Below, in pieces: positions 1 to 12,922 of a DNA stretch of 64,000 bases. The stretch comes from Gelatoporia subvermispora B. Its lineage: Eukaryota > Basidiomycota > Agaricomycetes > Polyporales > Gelatoporiaceae. The translations under genes and the position numbers were made by a program. The stretch spans positions 1,054,056 to 1,118,055 of the forward strand of contig KB445800.1 of NCBI GenBank assembly GCA_000320605.2. The letters run 5' to 3'. Under the pieces are notes generated by a model. It saw only the letters and a program-made list of their open reading frames with translations, made no database searches and had not been told where the DNA came from. The stretch's first letter is position 1. Each line of letters starts with the position of its first letter.

Positions 1-487
1 GACAGCACCAGTAGGCGGGATAGACGGGCCGTTCGGGCCAGCGCCGGCGCCGTACGCAGAGTCGTGGCCTGGCGGGCCAGAGGCGGCCTGCAAGAGCGCA
101 AGTCAGGACGAAACCCGAAGAACTATAAATCGGAACAACGCACATTGTTCCAGTTGCCTCCTTGATTAGGAGGGTAGTTGCCTGTCGCACCAGGACCACC
201 AGCTGAGGCGTTGTAGCCCGCACCAGCACCAGTACCGGCACCCATACCAGCACCTGTTCCAGCACCCGTGGCCGGTCCCCAGTTGTTGCTCGTCGGACCG
301 TCGTTCACGCCGGTACGGGCGTTGAGTGCGGGGTCTTGGTTGCTACCGTGACCGTGGCGATGCTCTGCACTTGCGGCGTCGCGCCCTGCACTGTTGGTGT
401 CGGTTTGCTTCTGCAGACTGTGGTCAGCACGGACATGTCTGCAGAAATAAATACTAAACATACGTTGTGCTTCTTGAAGAGGGGCAT
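1..487 (-). CDS. Glycine-rich hydrophilic protein, 3' end missing
   Basis: Partial gene, model complement(join(<1..87,144..410,464..487)). The start ATG at 487 gives MPLFKKHN, then a 53-nt intron with a GTATGT donor, a CTGAC branch point and a TGCAG acceptor. All three visible exons are phase 0, and 126 residues are visible. The protein is rich in Gly, Ala, Asn and Pro, with runs such as GAGTGAGMGAG, no hydrophobic segment and no signal peptide, so it is probably disordered and soluble. I do not recognise the family and propose no function. A TATA box lies about 100 bp upstream of the start. The C-terminus lies beyond the window. The splice frame is clear. Confidence 0.7.
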
Positions 488-1198
488 TGTGGACAGTAAT
501 CAATTCGATGTGAGAGATTGTGAAATTGGTTGAGTGAAAGGTGTGTGAGTGAAAGGTGTATGAGCCCTGCCACAGTCAAGGCGTGTTTTATATAGTTATG
601 CAATACGCTCAGTGGAGACTATACTTTGTAGGTGTGTACTTGTGGCAATAGGAAGACAATACCTGATTAGGGGCGAGGTGGTGTTCAGCTCCATGAAATG
701 ACGCGTTTTCCGGACGTCATGATTATAAAGCCGTAGTTGTACCGTAAAGCTGGGCTTGTCTCTCAGCCTGGTGCAGACCCAGCTTCTCCCAGTATTTTAT
801 CCGCAGTTACATCTTGCAGATGACCAGAAGTGCGAGAGGCCGGTGCCGCAGACATCGGCGGAGACAGATTGCGTATCCCACAGCCGGGGCCCTTTACAGG
901 AAGATGACGCTACACTGCAAACAACGTGTAGTATATATCGTATATTGTCCTATATATCCAAGTTAATCCCTTTATAGGGCTACTCGGTGGATAAGATAGC
1001 AACTTTTGGTTCAGGAAAGCAGCTGATGACGTCACGGACTATCAAGTAGAGGTAGTGGCGTCGAAGCTTTTGAACAACATGGGCAAATAATAATAGGCGC
1101 CTTACCACGGTCCGATGAGCCGCGAAGCAGCGGCATTAATGAGTTGCAAAACTAAAGTCTTCAGGCTACGCAGTCGACAATAGTAGGATCTGTTCATT
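488..1198. other. Intergenic, divergent promoters
   Basis: Separates the minus-strand glycine-rich gene from the plus-strand F-box-like gene. Apart from the TATA box, only short open frames without family resemblance are present, and no gene is supported. Confidence 0.5.
587..594 (-). promoter_or_regulatory. TATA box of the left-edge gene
   Basis: TATATAAA on the minus strand, about 100 bp upstream of the ATG at 487, a usual position for a fungal TATA promoter with a short 5' UTR. Seen in sequence; activity is inferred. Confidence 0.5.
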
Positions 1199-2241
1199 AT
1201 GGAACATAATGGTCCATCATTCTCACATGAAAGGCACAAACTGCCTATGGAGCTGATGTCTGAGGTCAGTAGCTATCATAGTAATAAGTCAATGACCGGA
1301 CGCGCACAGTTGAGACGGACAACTGACTACCACTATTGTCTTGCAGAGTCAGTTTCGAGCGTCCACACCTGATTGCACCCCGCGCTGACATATACCTAGT
1401 ATTTGGTCATGCGGCAAGAGAAGATCGCTCAGTAGCTGCAAAGCTATGCCTCGTATGCCACACCTCCCGCCTCTGGATGCTTCCTGTCCTCTACACCACC
1501 GTCACTCTCCCCACATACGCGCAGATCGTCGACTTCGCCTCGACACTTCACCTCTCTACAATATCTGTAGAACTAGGAGAAACTCAAGGCCCGGCTCTTG
1601 CGTCGCTGGTCCGTCACATCTGGATGGGCCCTACAAGCACAACGCCGCAGGATGCGCTATCGTGCGGTTCATTGTCTTGGCCAGTCACCTTGATCCATCA
1701 AATATTCGATCTCTGTACCTCTCTTCATGCGCTTGCTCTTGTAAATTTAGCGCACGCCTACTGGAACCGACTTCAGGCTAAGGTGCCCGCTTCAGTCGAA
1801 CAATTGACCGTCGGGCCTATCCACGGGCCCATCGTCCTGCGGACCATGCGGTGTGCCGAGAACCTCAGGACTATCACCAGTTTTGATACGTTCCTTCCAG
1901 ACTGGGAGGTCCGCGAAATCGTCGTTGCTCCCACCATTCATCGTTTCCGCAGGTTCTTCAGTACATCCTCGGTGTCGCGCATCTCCTTTGCGTTCGACCA
2001 GCTCCCGTGTCTGCGCGACGCGACGTCTCTGCGCGAGATGCAGATTGTTTGTGCCGAAGAAGACCAGCGGGTTGCGGAAGAGAACCTGAAGATACTCTCG
2101 GACGAGTTCAAGGATTTTATCGAGGACCCACGCGTCAAGCTAGTAGCCCTGTCCCATAAGTACAAGTCGAATGGAAACCCGGACGGTTTTCGTTTGTTGT
2201 ACGAGCGTTGGGATATAGAGATCGCGCTGCATGTTACCTAA
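1199..2241 (+). CDS. F-box-like hypothetical protein
   Basis: Model join(1199..1268,1349..2241), 320 aa. Exon 1 ends in the short leader LPMELMSEVI, which resembles the start of agaricomycete F-box proteins. Exon 2 carries the block LCLVCHTSRLWMLPVLYTTVTL (about residues 50-70), typical of the large family of basidiomycete proteins that pair an F-box-like head with a variable leucine-rich tail. By family analogy it could be an SCF ubiquitin-ligase adaptor, but the head is short and degenerate. The intron (80 nt, GTAGCT donor, GCAGAG acceptor) is longer than most here and its exact ends are the weakest part of the model. The stop is TAA at 2239-2241. It faces the esterase gene tail to tail. 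Confidence 0.6.
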
Positions 2242-2518
2242 ACGGTGTCGCCGGGAGTGGGTGCATACTTTGCTTTTTTCGAATGTTTGTGACGTAATAT
2301 CTACCAATGTCGGGCGAGGTGTTGATCAATTTTTTGGAAAAGTGTCTGTCGTCTGTTCTTTGCCGCGTAACAGACATCGTACAGCAGCGGGGTGGGCAGC
2401 TCCAATGTCTCCACAATACCTTCCTTCCACAACATTGCTGAGTCATAGCATCAATCAACACGCCAAGTAATGTCTAAGAACATGACGCCAGTAGCGAAGA
2501 ATTTGGAAGAATCTTGTA

Positions 2519-3704
2519 CTACGTCAGCCATGTGAGGAACTCGCTCGACTGGCGCTTGATCCCAGCAGTGAGCTCGCGGGCTAGGACGCGATCGGACTGC
2601 TGCGACGGGTGCAGCTCGTCGAACCTGGGTGTAACTATTGATACCCAACTAGATACTGCGCTCGTAAGTAGATTACGCACCACATGTAGCTGTCTTGCGC
2701 GGGACCTTCAACGTTCGTGCAGACGGGGGTGACCGCAGAGATGTTCGAGTTGAGCGGGTAGACACATGACGAGATCGGCACGGTCACATTGAAGGGAACG
2801 GTACCATTCAAGTACTTGCTAGGATTGGTATAGATGTCGGTGAAGAGTTTGTGCGAGTCGAAGAGACCTGTCTCCAGTATTAGAGTGGTGTCGATGAACG
2901 AAGTTTAGTGAGACGCATACCAACATGAGCGCCCGGGAGCGTCGGCGCTAGGTCCTTCAGCATGAGTTCGGCGAGCTTGTTGGCGCTGGCGACCAGTTCG
3001 GTCATAAAGATGTGCCACTCGGTCGTGTTGCGCTCCGCAGTCCAGTACTTGTTCGGCCAAGAGTCCGCCTGGTATAATACAACGTCCTGCAAATTGAGCA
3101 TCTAAGTATGCAATAAGAGTGTGTCAGTAAGCTTGCGGGACCAGCAAATGCCACACTGACGTTCTGCAGGACAAAGTTCCTAGCGCCGGTCTTGTAAAGC
3201 GTCGTGATCCAGTCCATCTGACACTGGACCGTGTCCACAAGGGTGACGCCCGGGTTCTGCTGCCCGTCGATGAGCTCGCCCACGCCGACGTCATTCGTGC
3301 CAATCCACAGCGTGTATACGGTCTCTTCCGGCGGCACGCTGATGGAGTGGTTCGCCGCCTCTGCCAAGTACGTCGGAAGCTGGCTCTGGAAGACTGGCGG
3401 GAAGATGCGCGGCGTAAGGTCCTGCGAGCACGTCGCACCCGCACGGGCGAACGGGTAGAGGGTGAAATTCCCGTAGATTGAAGTCCAGATTGGCCAGGCT
3501 GTACCATTGTCACCTGCCAGGACCTGTTGAATCGTGAACAACTGACTCGAGGCTCAAGGGCAATGCAAGGGCACTCACAACGTCCGAGTATGAGTCACCG
3601 AACGTGACGAGTCTCTTGATCTGGTTGGGCGAGGGTCCTGCAGCCTGAGATGGCAGTGCAAACGCGGCGAGCGCTGCAGCGACGAGGACAGCGAAAAGGT
3701 CCAT
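2519..3704 (-). CDS. Secreted GDSL esterase, CE16 type
   Basis: Model complement(join(2519..2624,2681..2867,2921..3101,3161..3523,3579..3704)), 320 aa. All introns are 53-59 nt. A signal peptide (MDLFAVLVAAALAAFALPSQA) points to secretion. Block I is GDSYSD with nucleophile Ser38. GTND with Asn119 corresponds to block III, and DELHPS near the C-terminus supplies Asp288 and His291. Spacing and the flanking phrase WPIWTSIYGNFT fit the CE16 acetyl-esterase family, which removes acetyl groups from hemicellulose-derived sugars. Length is normal for the family and all catalytic residues are present, so the gene looks functional. Substrate cannot be told from sequence. The start follows the best signal peptide; an ATG-less upstream extension was ignored. 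Confidence 0.9.
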
Positions 3705-6177
3705 CTTGACCGAAATCTGTTCGACTTCGAGTACTTCAGCGACAACCACCTCCGCCTTTTATGCACGCGTCTGCATCCGCTCGCCGACTATAATTTCTTG
3801 CATGAGTGTCACGAGTCGATGCTTCAAGCATTCGGACTGAGTCACACCTCGCCTGCCATCGTTCTGCGCGCTCTGTGCCCGTCGTGGCGGATCAGTCCTT
3901 CGTGCGGGTAGGCATCGTAGCAGCTCGAAGAATCTGATCCGGAACCCACATGACCCCGTAGAACAGCATAAAGGGCCGTTGATCCCGCTATAAGGGCCGG
4001 TTGGGGGCCATTGGAACTCGCTGGGCCTGCTGGTGATCGGACGATTCTCCGCGCAGGATCGGGGGTAGGCTCCATGCAGGCGGTATGCAGCTGTCCCTTA
4101 GGAAGCGATGCGGTCATCCTGTGAAACGTTGGTGAGCAAATTCTTGTCTTCGTCAACACACTTTGTGGAGGCCTGACCAGATGACATTAATGCCGGGGAT
4201 CTATAAATACATATCCTACGATTCGAAATTCCGAATTGCCCTACAGTCTCTGTCTATCTGCGTGATCCTGCATTGCCGCCGGTGTCGGATACCATGAGCA
4301 GAAAAATACCATTGTAGTATAGATGAGGCCGTTTGGAATGAATGAGGGTCCTGGTGTTAGACTTTGTGCACACATTTTAAAGAAAGACCAGTACATAGAC
4401 GAAGAGATGAGCGTTGCAACGTTGAACGCTGAACGTTGAACATCGGAATGTGCGATGGCGGCGGCCGACGGGACGCTCCTCCGCTTGCGAAGACACTAGC
4501 GCCTCCACCTGGCCTTCTTCCTCTCGACCACTGGCCTCCTGATGCACATTCTTGTATAGAACGGACGGCGAAGAATTGGTTTCTGACTTCCTGGACTATA
4601 TGTTCATCACTTCACGAAGGTCTCTGCTCGGTCATCGACATAAGTAGTCCCTTGGTCACAGGACATTCGAATCTGCCCACCTGTCACCACTCCCGGCCAC
4701 AAGTTCTGGGCTCTACGTTGACCATGCTGGGCTTAAATCACTTCACGCTCCGTGAATCTGCTTCTGCGTTATACCGTATGACCAGAGTCATTGGGTTGTA
4801 TCATTGGAGAGAAGCCCGACGTCGAGCATTGTGGGCTCATCCTGATTGTGTCGACACGTCTGCTTCGACAACAGTGAGTCGTTAAAGCCTTAAGCAGCAG
4901 TTGATGTTGACATATCCAGCAGATTGTGTTTGGGCATCTATCAGCGCTGCGAGCTCGGTTTAAAGCTCGAACGGGCGGCTTTGCCCGTTGCTCTTGTCTC
5001 AGTCAAACTGACCCGTCGCCGTGCTTTGATTGTTTGGTTGGAAATTAAGTGCAGCAATCACACAGTCTGACTGATGTTGTCCTCAGGACGGCCTTGCGGC
5101 TTGCAAATACGTCGCAGGATGTGCCCACAGAGAGGCGCCTCATGCCCACGTCATCGAACGTGATTTAATCTGGCGTTGCATATGGATACTCTTTGGTTTC
5201 TGCCATCGCCAACGATCCTGCTTCACCTCGCAGAAGCATCACCTTTGCCAATTCACTACGTTATGCGTGTATCATGAAGCTCACAGCTATTCGGCCACCT
5301 CGGTGCACAATCTGCAACGAAGTGATCGAATGCAATCGAAGATGACAACTGCAGACTTCCCTCTGATACTGCGCGCTGAGATTCTTCCCACGATTGACCT
5401 CGATCAATCTTTCATGACAGCCTACTATGTCTCTCAAGCACCTGTACTGCAGGCTCGTAGTCGCTTTGCTCGACTGACTGCAATACCATGGGTGGCTGAT
5501 AATACAGAGCGTGGGACTGGCAGATGTATACGCATGGAGTCGTGATCAACAACGTCCGGTGGTATGATTGATATATGTCACGAAGGTGTTGTCGTATGTC
5601 CTTCTGGCTTCTATCATCGCCTTTTCATACATGCATCTCTATCTTCTCGTCTAACTCCTTCGATTCCGACAACGCCGCGACATTACTTGAAAATTGCCAG
5701 CTGGGCTGACCATGTTTCGGTGCTACTATCACGGGTTATACGCCGCGCGCCGTCCTTCATGGCAGGGGCGATCAAAGTCGGGAGATGTTCAATCAAGACT
5801 CCAAAAAAAGATATTGCACGTCCCGGAACGTAAATAATTTGATAACGGCGCCGACATCTGATGCTACCCTTGTCTAGCTGGTGTCCACAGTATCGAAATG
5901 CGCAGCGGTTTCATTGTGATGTGCCACGAACTGCCCTATAACTAGCGCATGATGACTCACTGACACAGCCAGCCCCTTCCTATTCCTTGTCGCGGTATTG
6001 TACCCTATAGTCGAAGCAAGTGCTGGTTGTCTGGAGCTGAGTTGAGGTGTAAGTGTCTCTAATATCCTGATCGAGCTATTCGGGTCTGACGCTGTGCACA
6101 AGTGTATCTCCTGCTGTCTCTGCGTTCTAGGGTCTCTTTGGTCTATTCGATATTCGCATATCTTCGGACAGCTCAAC
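3705..6177. other. 2.5 kb without a supported gene
   Basis: Open frames up to 149 codons occur (e.g. 4436-4885 plus, 5874-6278 minus), but none shows family motifs or a consistent splice structure. The part near 3705 should hold the promoter of the esterase and the part near 6177 that of TM-A. No clear TATA box was found for either. Confidence 0.4.
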
Positions 6178-7937
6178 ATGGTTGACTGGTCTTCAGAAGC
6201 GGAGATCACCCGGGATGAGCGTGAGTGCTGATTGTATCGATCGGTAGACCACCCGTCGTCGCAACTCGTACTCAACAATCGGTTCCGCCGTTACAGAGGT
6301 GTATGATAGGCTCATGCATACTATATTTGGCTTGTATCTGTATGTTGTCCCATCGCTCAACTGAGGTCATAATTATTCTGACGTACCACACCTAGATGGG
6401 AGATATTCATCTCGTTCGGATTCGACTGGGCATATATTTCTGGAAGAAGGTCGTTCAAGTGGCCTTTGGTTAGCTTCATGCTCGCAATACTCTGACAACA
6501 AATTAACATGTTCCGCAGATATTCTACTTTGCGAATAGATATATAATGCTATTCTCACTCATAGGGCTGTGCGTAGTGACAATTCTTTCGTCACTTCGAT
6601 GCTAATTGGAGATGCAGAATAACATGGCTGAACGTGACGAGGTATGCCTCTACCTATAACATGCTGTTCAACCATGTTATCAATAGCTAATTATCGCTAG
6701 TCGCATAAATTGCAATGCACTTTATACATATGTTCAGGTGTGTTGATCATCGATTGAGGTCGCATAATGTAGCTCAGAACAATTTGTAATGCCAGGTCTT
6801 CGGTAACCTGGCAACATGTCTCGCTAGCGTAAATCTTTCACTTCGTATGTGAGTCTATCCAGATCCCGAGTCGTTGTCTTGCCGAACAATCTTCATTGTA
6901 GGATGGCGGTCTGGAATATGGCGTGGTACATCATCACTGCTCTGATTTTGATTATCGTCGGCCACTGGTCTCTCCTTCTCTTTCACGGTGTGTAACACTA
7001 CAGCTGTTGCCACATGCAAGGATCTCATCAATGACTGTCACCTTCACAGGCGGCCTATTCAAGGCAATATGGGACGACTCAGCCTCGCGCTGCAGCGTGG
7101 TCTTCATGAACTACAGATTCTACACAGCAACATTCATCTACTCAATGTGCTTCAACTTCATCGTATTTTCGCTCACTGCTTGGGGCCTCACTCACCAATT
7201 GGGACGCGGAAGAAAGAAGATCTCGAGTATTGCGAGTCTAATCTTCAAGGATGGCCTGATTTTCTTCATCATTGCGTGGGTCAACATACTGTTATCTATG
7301 TGTGCGTGCGATACTGAGACATCGAGACGTGGTTAGGTGCTCTATCGAGCTCCTCGCTGTGGTATGAATTCTTACAATATGTAGCGGTTCCAACTCTGCT
7401 AACATCTCGTGTCGATGAAGATTTTCATAGAGCTCAACTTGAACGCAGTTATGTCCAATATGCTTATGGTGCTTCCTGCTGTTTTTTCTACTGTACGTGA
7501 TTTATTGTATACCGTGCTTGAAATCGTAAACTAATTTCTGCTAAGATCGCCGCCTGTCGCGTTGTTCGGAGACTTGCCGATTTCACGCAGATGGAAGTAG
7601 AGCTATTCGGGTACGCGATTTAGCCTATCTGTCTATTATCATGAGTTCACCATATGATCTTCAGCCCTGCCAGACGCAGTCGAGGGCAAAGTCTCTCTGT
7701 TCACCACGATATGCGAGATGGCATCCTAGTTCAGGTGCGGTTACTATGACTTCTTTTTTCGCTATTCGTTAGTCTGATGTCTTGTTTCAGATGGAAATGT
7801 TCGTTCACTCCTCCGACACTCTGCCCATGCGCAGCTCCCATGTGTCTAGTGCGAGAACGGGCAGGAGCGAGCAAACTCTAACTTCAGAGAGTCCTATCAC
7901 CGATGAAACGAAACTCCCCGAATTAGCCTTACCATGA
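6178..7937 (+). CDS. TM-A: multi-helix membrane protein (MVDW family)
   Basis: Model join(6178..6220,6297..6339,6396..6468,6519..6568,6618..6641,6701..6737,6796..6848,6902..6987,7050..7275,7337..7361,7421..7492,7546..7610,7665..7734,7791..7937), 337 aa in 14 exons. It starts MVDWSSEAEITRDE. The first half has GLYLWEIFISFGFDW, then KWPLIFYFANRY, an LYTYVQ block and several hydrophobic helices (FIYSMCFNFIVF; KDGLIFFIIA; LNLNAVMSNMLMVLPAVFST). About seven helices can be counted, with a hydrophilic tail. It is paralogous to TM-B, TM-C and TM-D, sharing exon lengths and phases. The family is basidiomycete-type and of unknown function; the RY motif after a WPL turn recalls DUF6533, but I cannot assign a Pfam name. 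Confidence 0.85.
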
Positions 7938-8583
7938 TCAAAAGCTTGTCTGATCCACGTCAGATGGGTCTAGAATCCTACTGAGTCTGCTACACTCTGT
8001 CGGACGCATCGCATGAATGGAATCCTTCCCAGAGCCAAATTCACCATACAGTCACGATCCGATCACCGCAGCATCACGTTGCACCTCTGCGCTATGATTC
8101 TATAATTTATCTTCATCAGTTCGCTTCATCAAGCATCTGGGCTTCCAAGATATACATGAGAGCTGGTACACTTTGCGGACTCGTGCGCTGGTCCAATGGG
8201 CCTCAGGAGCCTGAGTTCTTGGGCACAGATATACCTGTAACGTTGTTCCGAGACTTCCCAAATTACACTGACTGCGACGGAATGTCCCGGATTTTTATGC
8301 ATGACGATAGCCGCAGTATACACGGGCGTCTGTACCTACTACGAGTACTTGCCTGGTCTTGTTGCAGAGTGCAAAGAACAAAGCCAAGGCGACATAAGGG
8401 TTCCCAGTCGCTTCGGGTTCGAAGCTTGACGCACGAGGCCTCGTCAACGCCGCCTCCTGTACCTGTGTCCAGAATTCGTTCCCCATCCCATCTAACGCTA
8501 TGTTCGCTGCCTACAGTCTGTGAGTCAAGTGATGAACTGACAACTCGCTACATACCATGACTGTTATTCAATGTATTGTGTAT
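7938..8583. other. Convergent 3' region
   Basis: Lies between the 3' ends of TM-A (plus) and the MFS gene (minus). A 134-codon plus-strand frame at 8156-8560 and a 63-codon minus frame overlap here, but neither has recognisable features. Probably UTR and spacer. Confidence 0.4.
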
Positions 8584-11422
8584 CTAGAGTGTATATTTGA
8601 ACTCATAGGCTCGATCACCAAGTGTGCGCAGCTCATTTGCACTGTACGTAACACCTTTCTCTTCTGCCTCCCGCTGCGCTTTGGCACGTGCTATGTTGGT
8701 ATATCGATACAGTACGACCATCACTGGAAGGACCAGGAGGCCGATGCCGACGAACATCAGTTCAATGCCATCTGTGAACACTGGTCGGTGCATTTCCACC
8801 GGATCTGTAGGGTAAGTACACGTACGGCCTAGACGATAATGGGGTGCATCTTGTGTGCGATATATATTACTCGCAATTGCGCCACCGCAATTGGCAAATC
8901 CAATGGTGATCGCCATTCCCACTCCACGCTTGTACTGCCCTGCCATATTGTTTCCCTGCCTAGAAGTTATCTCGAAGTAACTACTTGCGCGCATGTAATC
9001 CATCACGATAGTCGTAGAACGCACCAAGCAACAACCCCAGGGAAACCTGCGTAGGATCCAGCAACCACAAAAAATGTCCCAAAGTATTTAACCCCAACAG
9101 GTGCGTCGGCGATATTGACTGTGAATCCTATGATGCACATTGCGAGCCCCGCAACAATGAACGGGCAGCGTAGCTTCCTGGCGTCAGACCAGATAGCAAA
9201 CGTGACTAGTACAATAGCTGTATGCAAATGTGGGTATGTCAGCAGATATTCGTCGCAAGGTGTTTCTAGCTGCCAGAAGATGAGACGTACCAGCAAAAAC
9301 ATATGGCGGAACGGTGAGTAATTGGCTTATGGTGGTGTTGAATCCGAAGCTATTTGCATGGTGTCAGTCAAAGAAGATAAGGTACAAGGATGGATCTACC
9401 CATTGATGATAGAGCTGTCCAATGCGCATTTCAGAAGTAGTCACAATGACGTGGAGATCAAAGACATACGGCAGGAAGAGCGAGATTCCATATACTGAAG
9501 GCCGACAAATCCCTTCAGAACAATGACGACTGCGTACAGTATTGTGAGCACTCACGAGGCGCAACAGTAGAGATGTAGACCGGTATGAACAACCAGACCT
9601 AGATGATTCCACCGTGCGTCAGGAACATTGTTAAGACGACTAGACTGGATGTTGAACCTGCCAATCTGTGAATGCTGCCCACAAATGACGGACTTCGAAA
9701 TGCTCCTCTTCGCCCACAGAAGAATTATCATACTCTACAGTAGATAGGCACGAGATCAACCACATTCCCATATGCATGTTCGTGAGGACAATATCTCTAC
9801 ACCGAAATGCAGCACCTACTCTTCCGCCAGATAATGTATGCGCGCTCTTCGAGCGTCAGAAATGATGCTGTAGAAGGAAAATCCACGAGCACTGTGTGCC
9901 AAATACGCCCCATCTGAGCAAGAGCACCGGAGAGAAATGTTATGGCAAACTCACCGAAATACGCAATCACACTGACCAGGACCGTCATAATGCCTTCCAA
10001 GATCTGATATATGGCCAAATGAGTTCGATATATTCTTCTATCATTCTTGGCTGTCATGAGGCAGCTCACGAAAATCCATGACCAGCCAAGCAAACCTGCA
10101 GTACCGGACATAAAAGATATCCCGAACGCTAGGAGGCCGGAGAACGCGCCTGGAACACTATGAGTCCACGATGACACCACTATCTTTGAGAGAGAAGCAC
10201 CAGCCAAACTAGCCCCACCATAGAACATTGCGACTCGCAATTGAAGCATATGTCGTGGATACCAGAAGGTTAGACTATTGATGACCTCAATAATGGCTAG
10301 CCACACACACATAGATCAGAGTAACTTACAAGTATACCACGCCAGGAAATAGACCAGCTTCTGTAGCGCCTAGTAGCACCCGAAGTCCCACAAGTTGTGA
10401 ATAACTTGGTCAACCATGTGAGGCAGAGCAACATCGTTCCAGAAACAAAATGACGTACTTATTAACAAGCCCCATCAATGTCCTGATAGGCAATGTAAGT
10501 AGTCATAAGTGCCACGCTTGCAAAAAGCGGCATCACATGGTAATTCCCCAGAGCAACTTCGGACCATGTTCATTCGGTTCAGTAAGAATTAGTATGCGCA
10601 TATGTGAATATTTCCAACTGACAGTGATCAACGGTAGCCATCTTCCCATGTTACATCTTTAGCGCCGCAGAGGGATATATACAAATGAATGTCATCACCT
10701 GGACGGCCTAAATTTCTTGAGAACAAGGCTGCATACAAGTCAGCTTGTTGTACGTGTAGGAGGTATGTGCGGGTAAAAGACTCACTTCGCTGGAAATTCA
10801 CAGAGACAATATGGCTGACAAGTGTCGAAGCATTAGGAGATGCAGAACATGCATCACACGATGTTCCTCACGATGAAATACATAGTCTGCGATTCATTGG
10901 TATAAGGTGATGATCACAATACCAGTTCAATATGTCATACCAGAGCAATGTTATATCTGTCCCCGGTCAAGTTGAGCTGTGAAGTCAATCCCTGAAGCTT
11001 CGCATTGCCTGCGGACGCACCACGTATGAGCTTAATGACATCCCGCGATTTGTGCATACTATACATACCGACGTTTCCTGTTTGAATTTGGCTCAATAAA
11101 GAATTGTCGAGAATAAACACGTTCCAATACCCCTGTCCAAGAACGAGCAGAGATACATGACAGCTGAGTCAATCAAACTCAGTGGGCGAAATATGTCATT
11201 CGAAAAGATGGACTCACTGACGATAGGCATGATACGGATGTCGATCTTCCGCCAGACTCTGCGTTCTTGCTCCGGGGTCAGTTTGCTCGGAACTGACGAC
11301 ACCAATTCTTCCTCATGCTCGAACGCTACTTTCTCTGTCTCTGCGAATCTGGACACAGCCACCGGCTCTTCCTCGACACTATCTGAGCCAGCGGGACTAT
11401 GGTCTGCTAGTGATAGTGTCAT
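8584..11422 (-). CDS. MFS anion:cation symporter (allantoate/nicotinate permease type)
   Basis: Model complement(join(8584..8771,8826..8959,9025..9217,9291..9349,9400..9414,9470..9494,9556..9598,9658..9734,9820..9891,9955..10003,10070..10149,10201..10274,10330..10404,10459..10482,10537..10556,10623..10641,10699..10728,10786..10814,10872..10886,10941..11008,11069..11077,11131..11163,11218..11422)), 23 exons, 511 aa. The acidic N-terminal tail is followed by LTPEQERRVWRKIDIRIMPIV, then MYLCSFLDRGNVGNAKLQGL, the signature opening of the Dal5/Tna1-type anion:cation symporters. About twelve helices follow, with PRHMLQLRVAMFYGGASLAGAFSG and FVVAGSYAGFPGVVAW. It should import an organic anion such as a vitamin, allantoate or carboxylate across the plasma membrane by proton symport; substrate unknown. 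It includes exons of 9, 15 and 15 nt. No frameshift or stop was found. Confidence 0.9.
11069..11077 (-). other. 9-nt micro-exon of the MFS gene
   Basis: Flanked by an AG acceptor at 11078-11079 and a GTATGT donor at 11063-11068. It encodes the middle of DRGNVGNA, a conserved motif of the family that would otherwise be missing, so its inclusion is well supported. Confidence 0.8.
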
Positions 11423-12922
11423 CGCGGTACAAACGAACGTGCAAGGTGGGGTGTGGAGACGGAGCACCACTAGCCTGTATGTTAGAAGACTCTGAAAGGT
11501 GTGAGAGAGCGGTGCTCAGAATAGACAAGAAGCACGCCCGGTGTGATATCGTGACCGCAACGCATTGAGTCCACCGCGTTCACGAAGGTCAAAATCGGAG
11601 CATGAATCTGTCTACACGTTTCGTACCAGATATGCATGATGCAGCAGTATACGAGATGCGGAGTGACCACATGACCCAAAAATGTACGAGTCTGACAGTG
11701 TAAGACACAAGGGTTGTGATGGGTGCGTGGACCACCACAGACCGATCGGGAAAGTTCGCGGGACAGCACTTGACCTAGATACGTACGGAGCTCAGCTGCT
11801 CCTTATGAGATGAACCTCTCTTCGTGAAGTCTGAGAAGAGAGTACTTAACGTGGACGCTAATTTGAATGACGTCTATGAATTATCGTCATACACGACAGA
11901 GTCTGGCCAAACCCAGGAGGGCAAGACTGAGCACTATTCTCCAGGTCTGCGCACGACAACAGCCACGTCCTTAGGATCCACAAGCGCCTGAGTACCACAA
12001 CGTCGTCTCGGCTGAGACTCGAATTGGGAACCTAACGAAGGTAGCAAAAGATCGTATGTTAACATAGCGCTGCACCTGTGCTGCTGGCGTGGATTAATGC
12101 CAATCGGCATCGGCGCGTCCTGGCCAAAGGTGGCTTGCGCGGCTAAGGACTGCGACAGTCGCCCGGCCCGAAATCGAACGAACCATCCATCACCTCATAC
12201 ACCAGTCACGACCAGGCGACCCAACCGCCACATAATTATCTCCGTCCTCTATCGTAGATCTACCCTGTTGTGAATAGCTCCGGTTACATCCGTCGACATA
12301 TCATTCTGATTCGTGTAGCAAAGAGGCTTGTTGTGTCCCAGTTCCAGGTTTCCTGAGTTCAACTCATTTTGACAGGTCATACATGATGAAGAGATCAGTT
12401 GCAGAGCAATCTGTGGATCGAAGAAGGGATGCTCAGTCATTTCCGCGCTGCGCGAACCTGTTCAGACAGGTGGTATAATGCAGGGCGCACATTTCCCTCG
12501 TTGCGCTTGCAACTGCGCTGTGCTACCAGTCTTGTCTGGGCGCAGACCTCGCTCATAGGTTGCCAGGTGAGCATGTAATTCCATATAATTTTCGTTTAGT
12601 TAGCTTGCATAACTCAGTGTATGATAAAATTTATAGTCACCACACGCAGGCGTTCCTGATCACCTGGAAGCATTGTTGGATCGCTCCCGTAAGTACCGCT
12701 AAATTTATCGCCTCGGCTGGGTTGATTGTTGTCCTCAGCTTGGAAGATGATCTGCATCTCTCGTAACAACGTGGCGACCTAATACTCATGTCAGTGGATA
12801 TATGTTACATACAAGTGGTGTGTCGATGACAACCAACATCCAGCCAACTATATATGCGTCAGGACCCCACTTTGTAGCCTGTCAAGTACTCTGGCTCTTC
12901 GTATAGAGCACTGCCCCTGAAG
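11423..12922. other. 1.5 kb spacer between MFS gene and DUF-1
   Basis: Divergent promoter region. Open frames are below 100 codons without known motifs. A TATA-like TATATAT at 12849-12855 serves DUF-1. Nothing else is supported. Confidence 0.4.
12849..12855 (+). promoter_or_regulatory. TATA box of DUF-1
   Basis: TATATAT about 70 bp upstream of the ATG at 12923, at the same place as the TATA boxes of DUF-2, DUF-3 and DUF-4 relative to their starts. Confidence 0.5.

Noticed and set aside
4436..4885. 149-codon plus-strand frame
   Set aside because: No domain, no splice partners and no recognisable promoter.
11482..11769. 95-codon minus-strand frame upstream of the MFS gene
   Set aside because: No motif, and it lies in the expected promoter region.
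12150..12190. tRNA B-box-like GTTCGATTTC on the minus strand
   Set aside because: No T-stem pairing around it and no A box or acceptor stem at the right distance.
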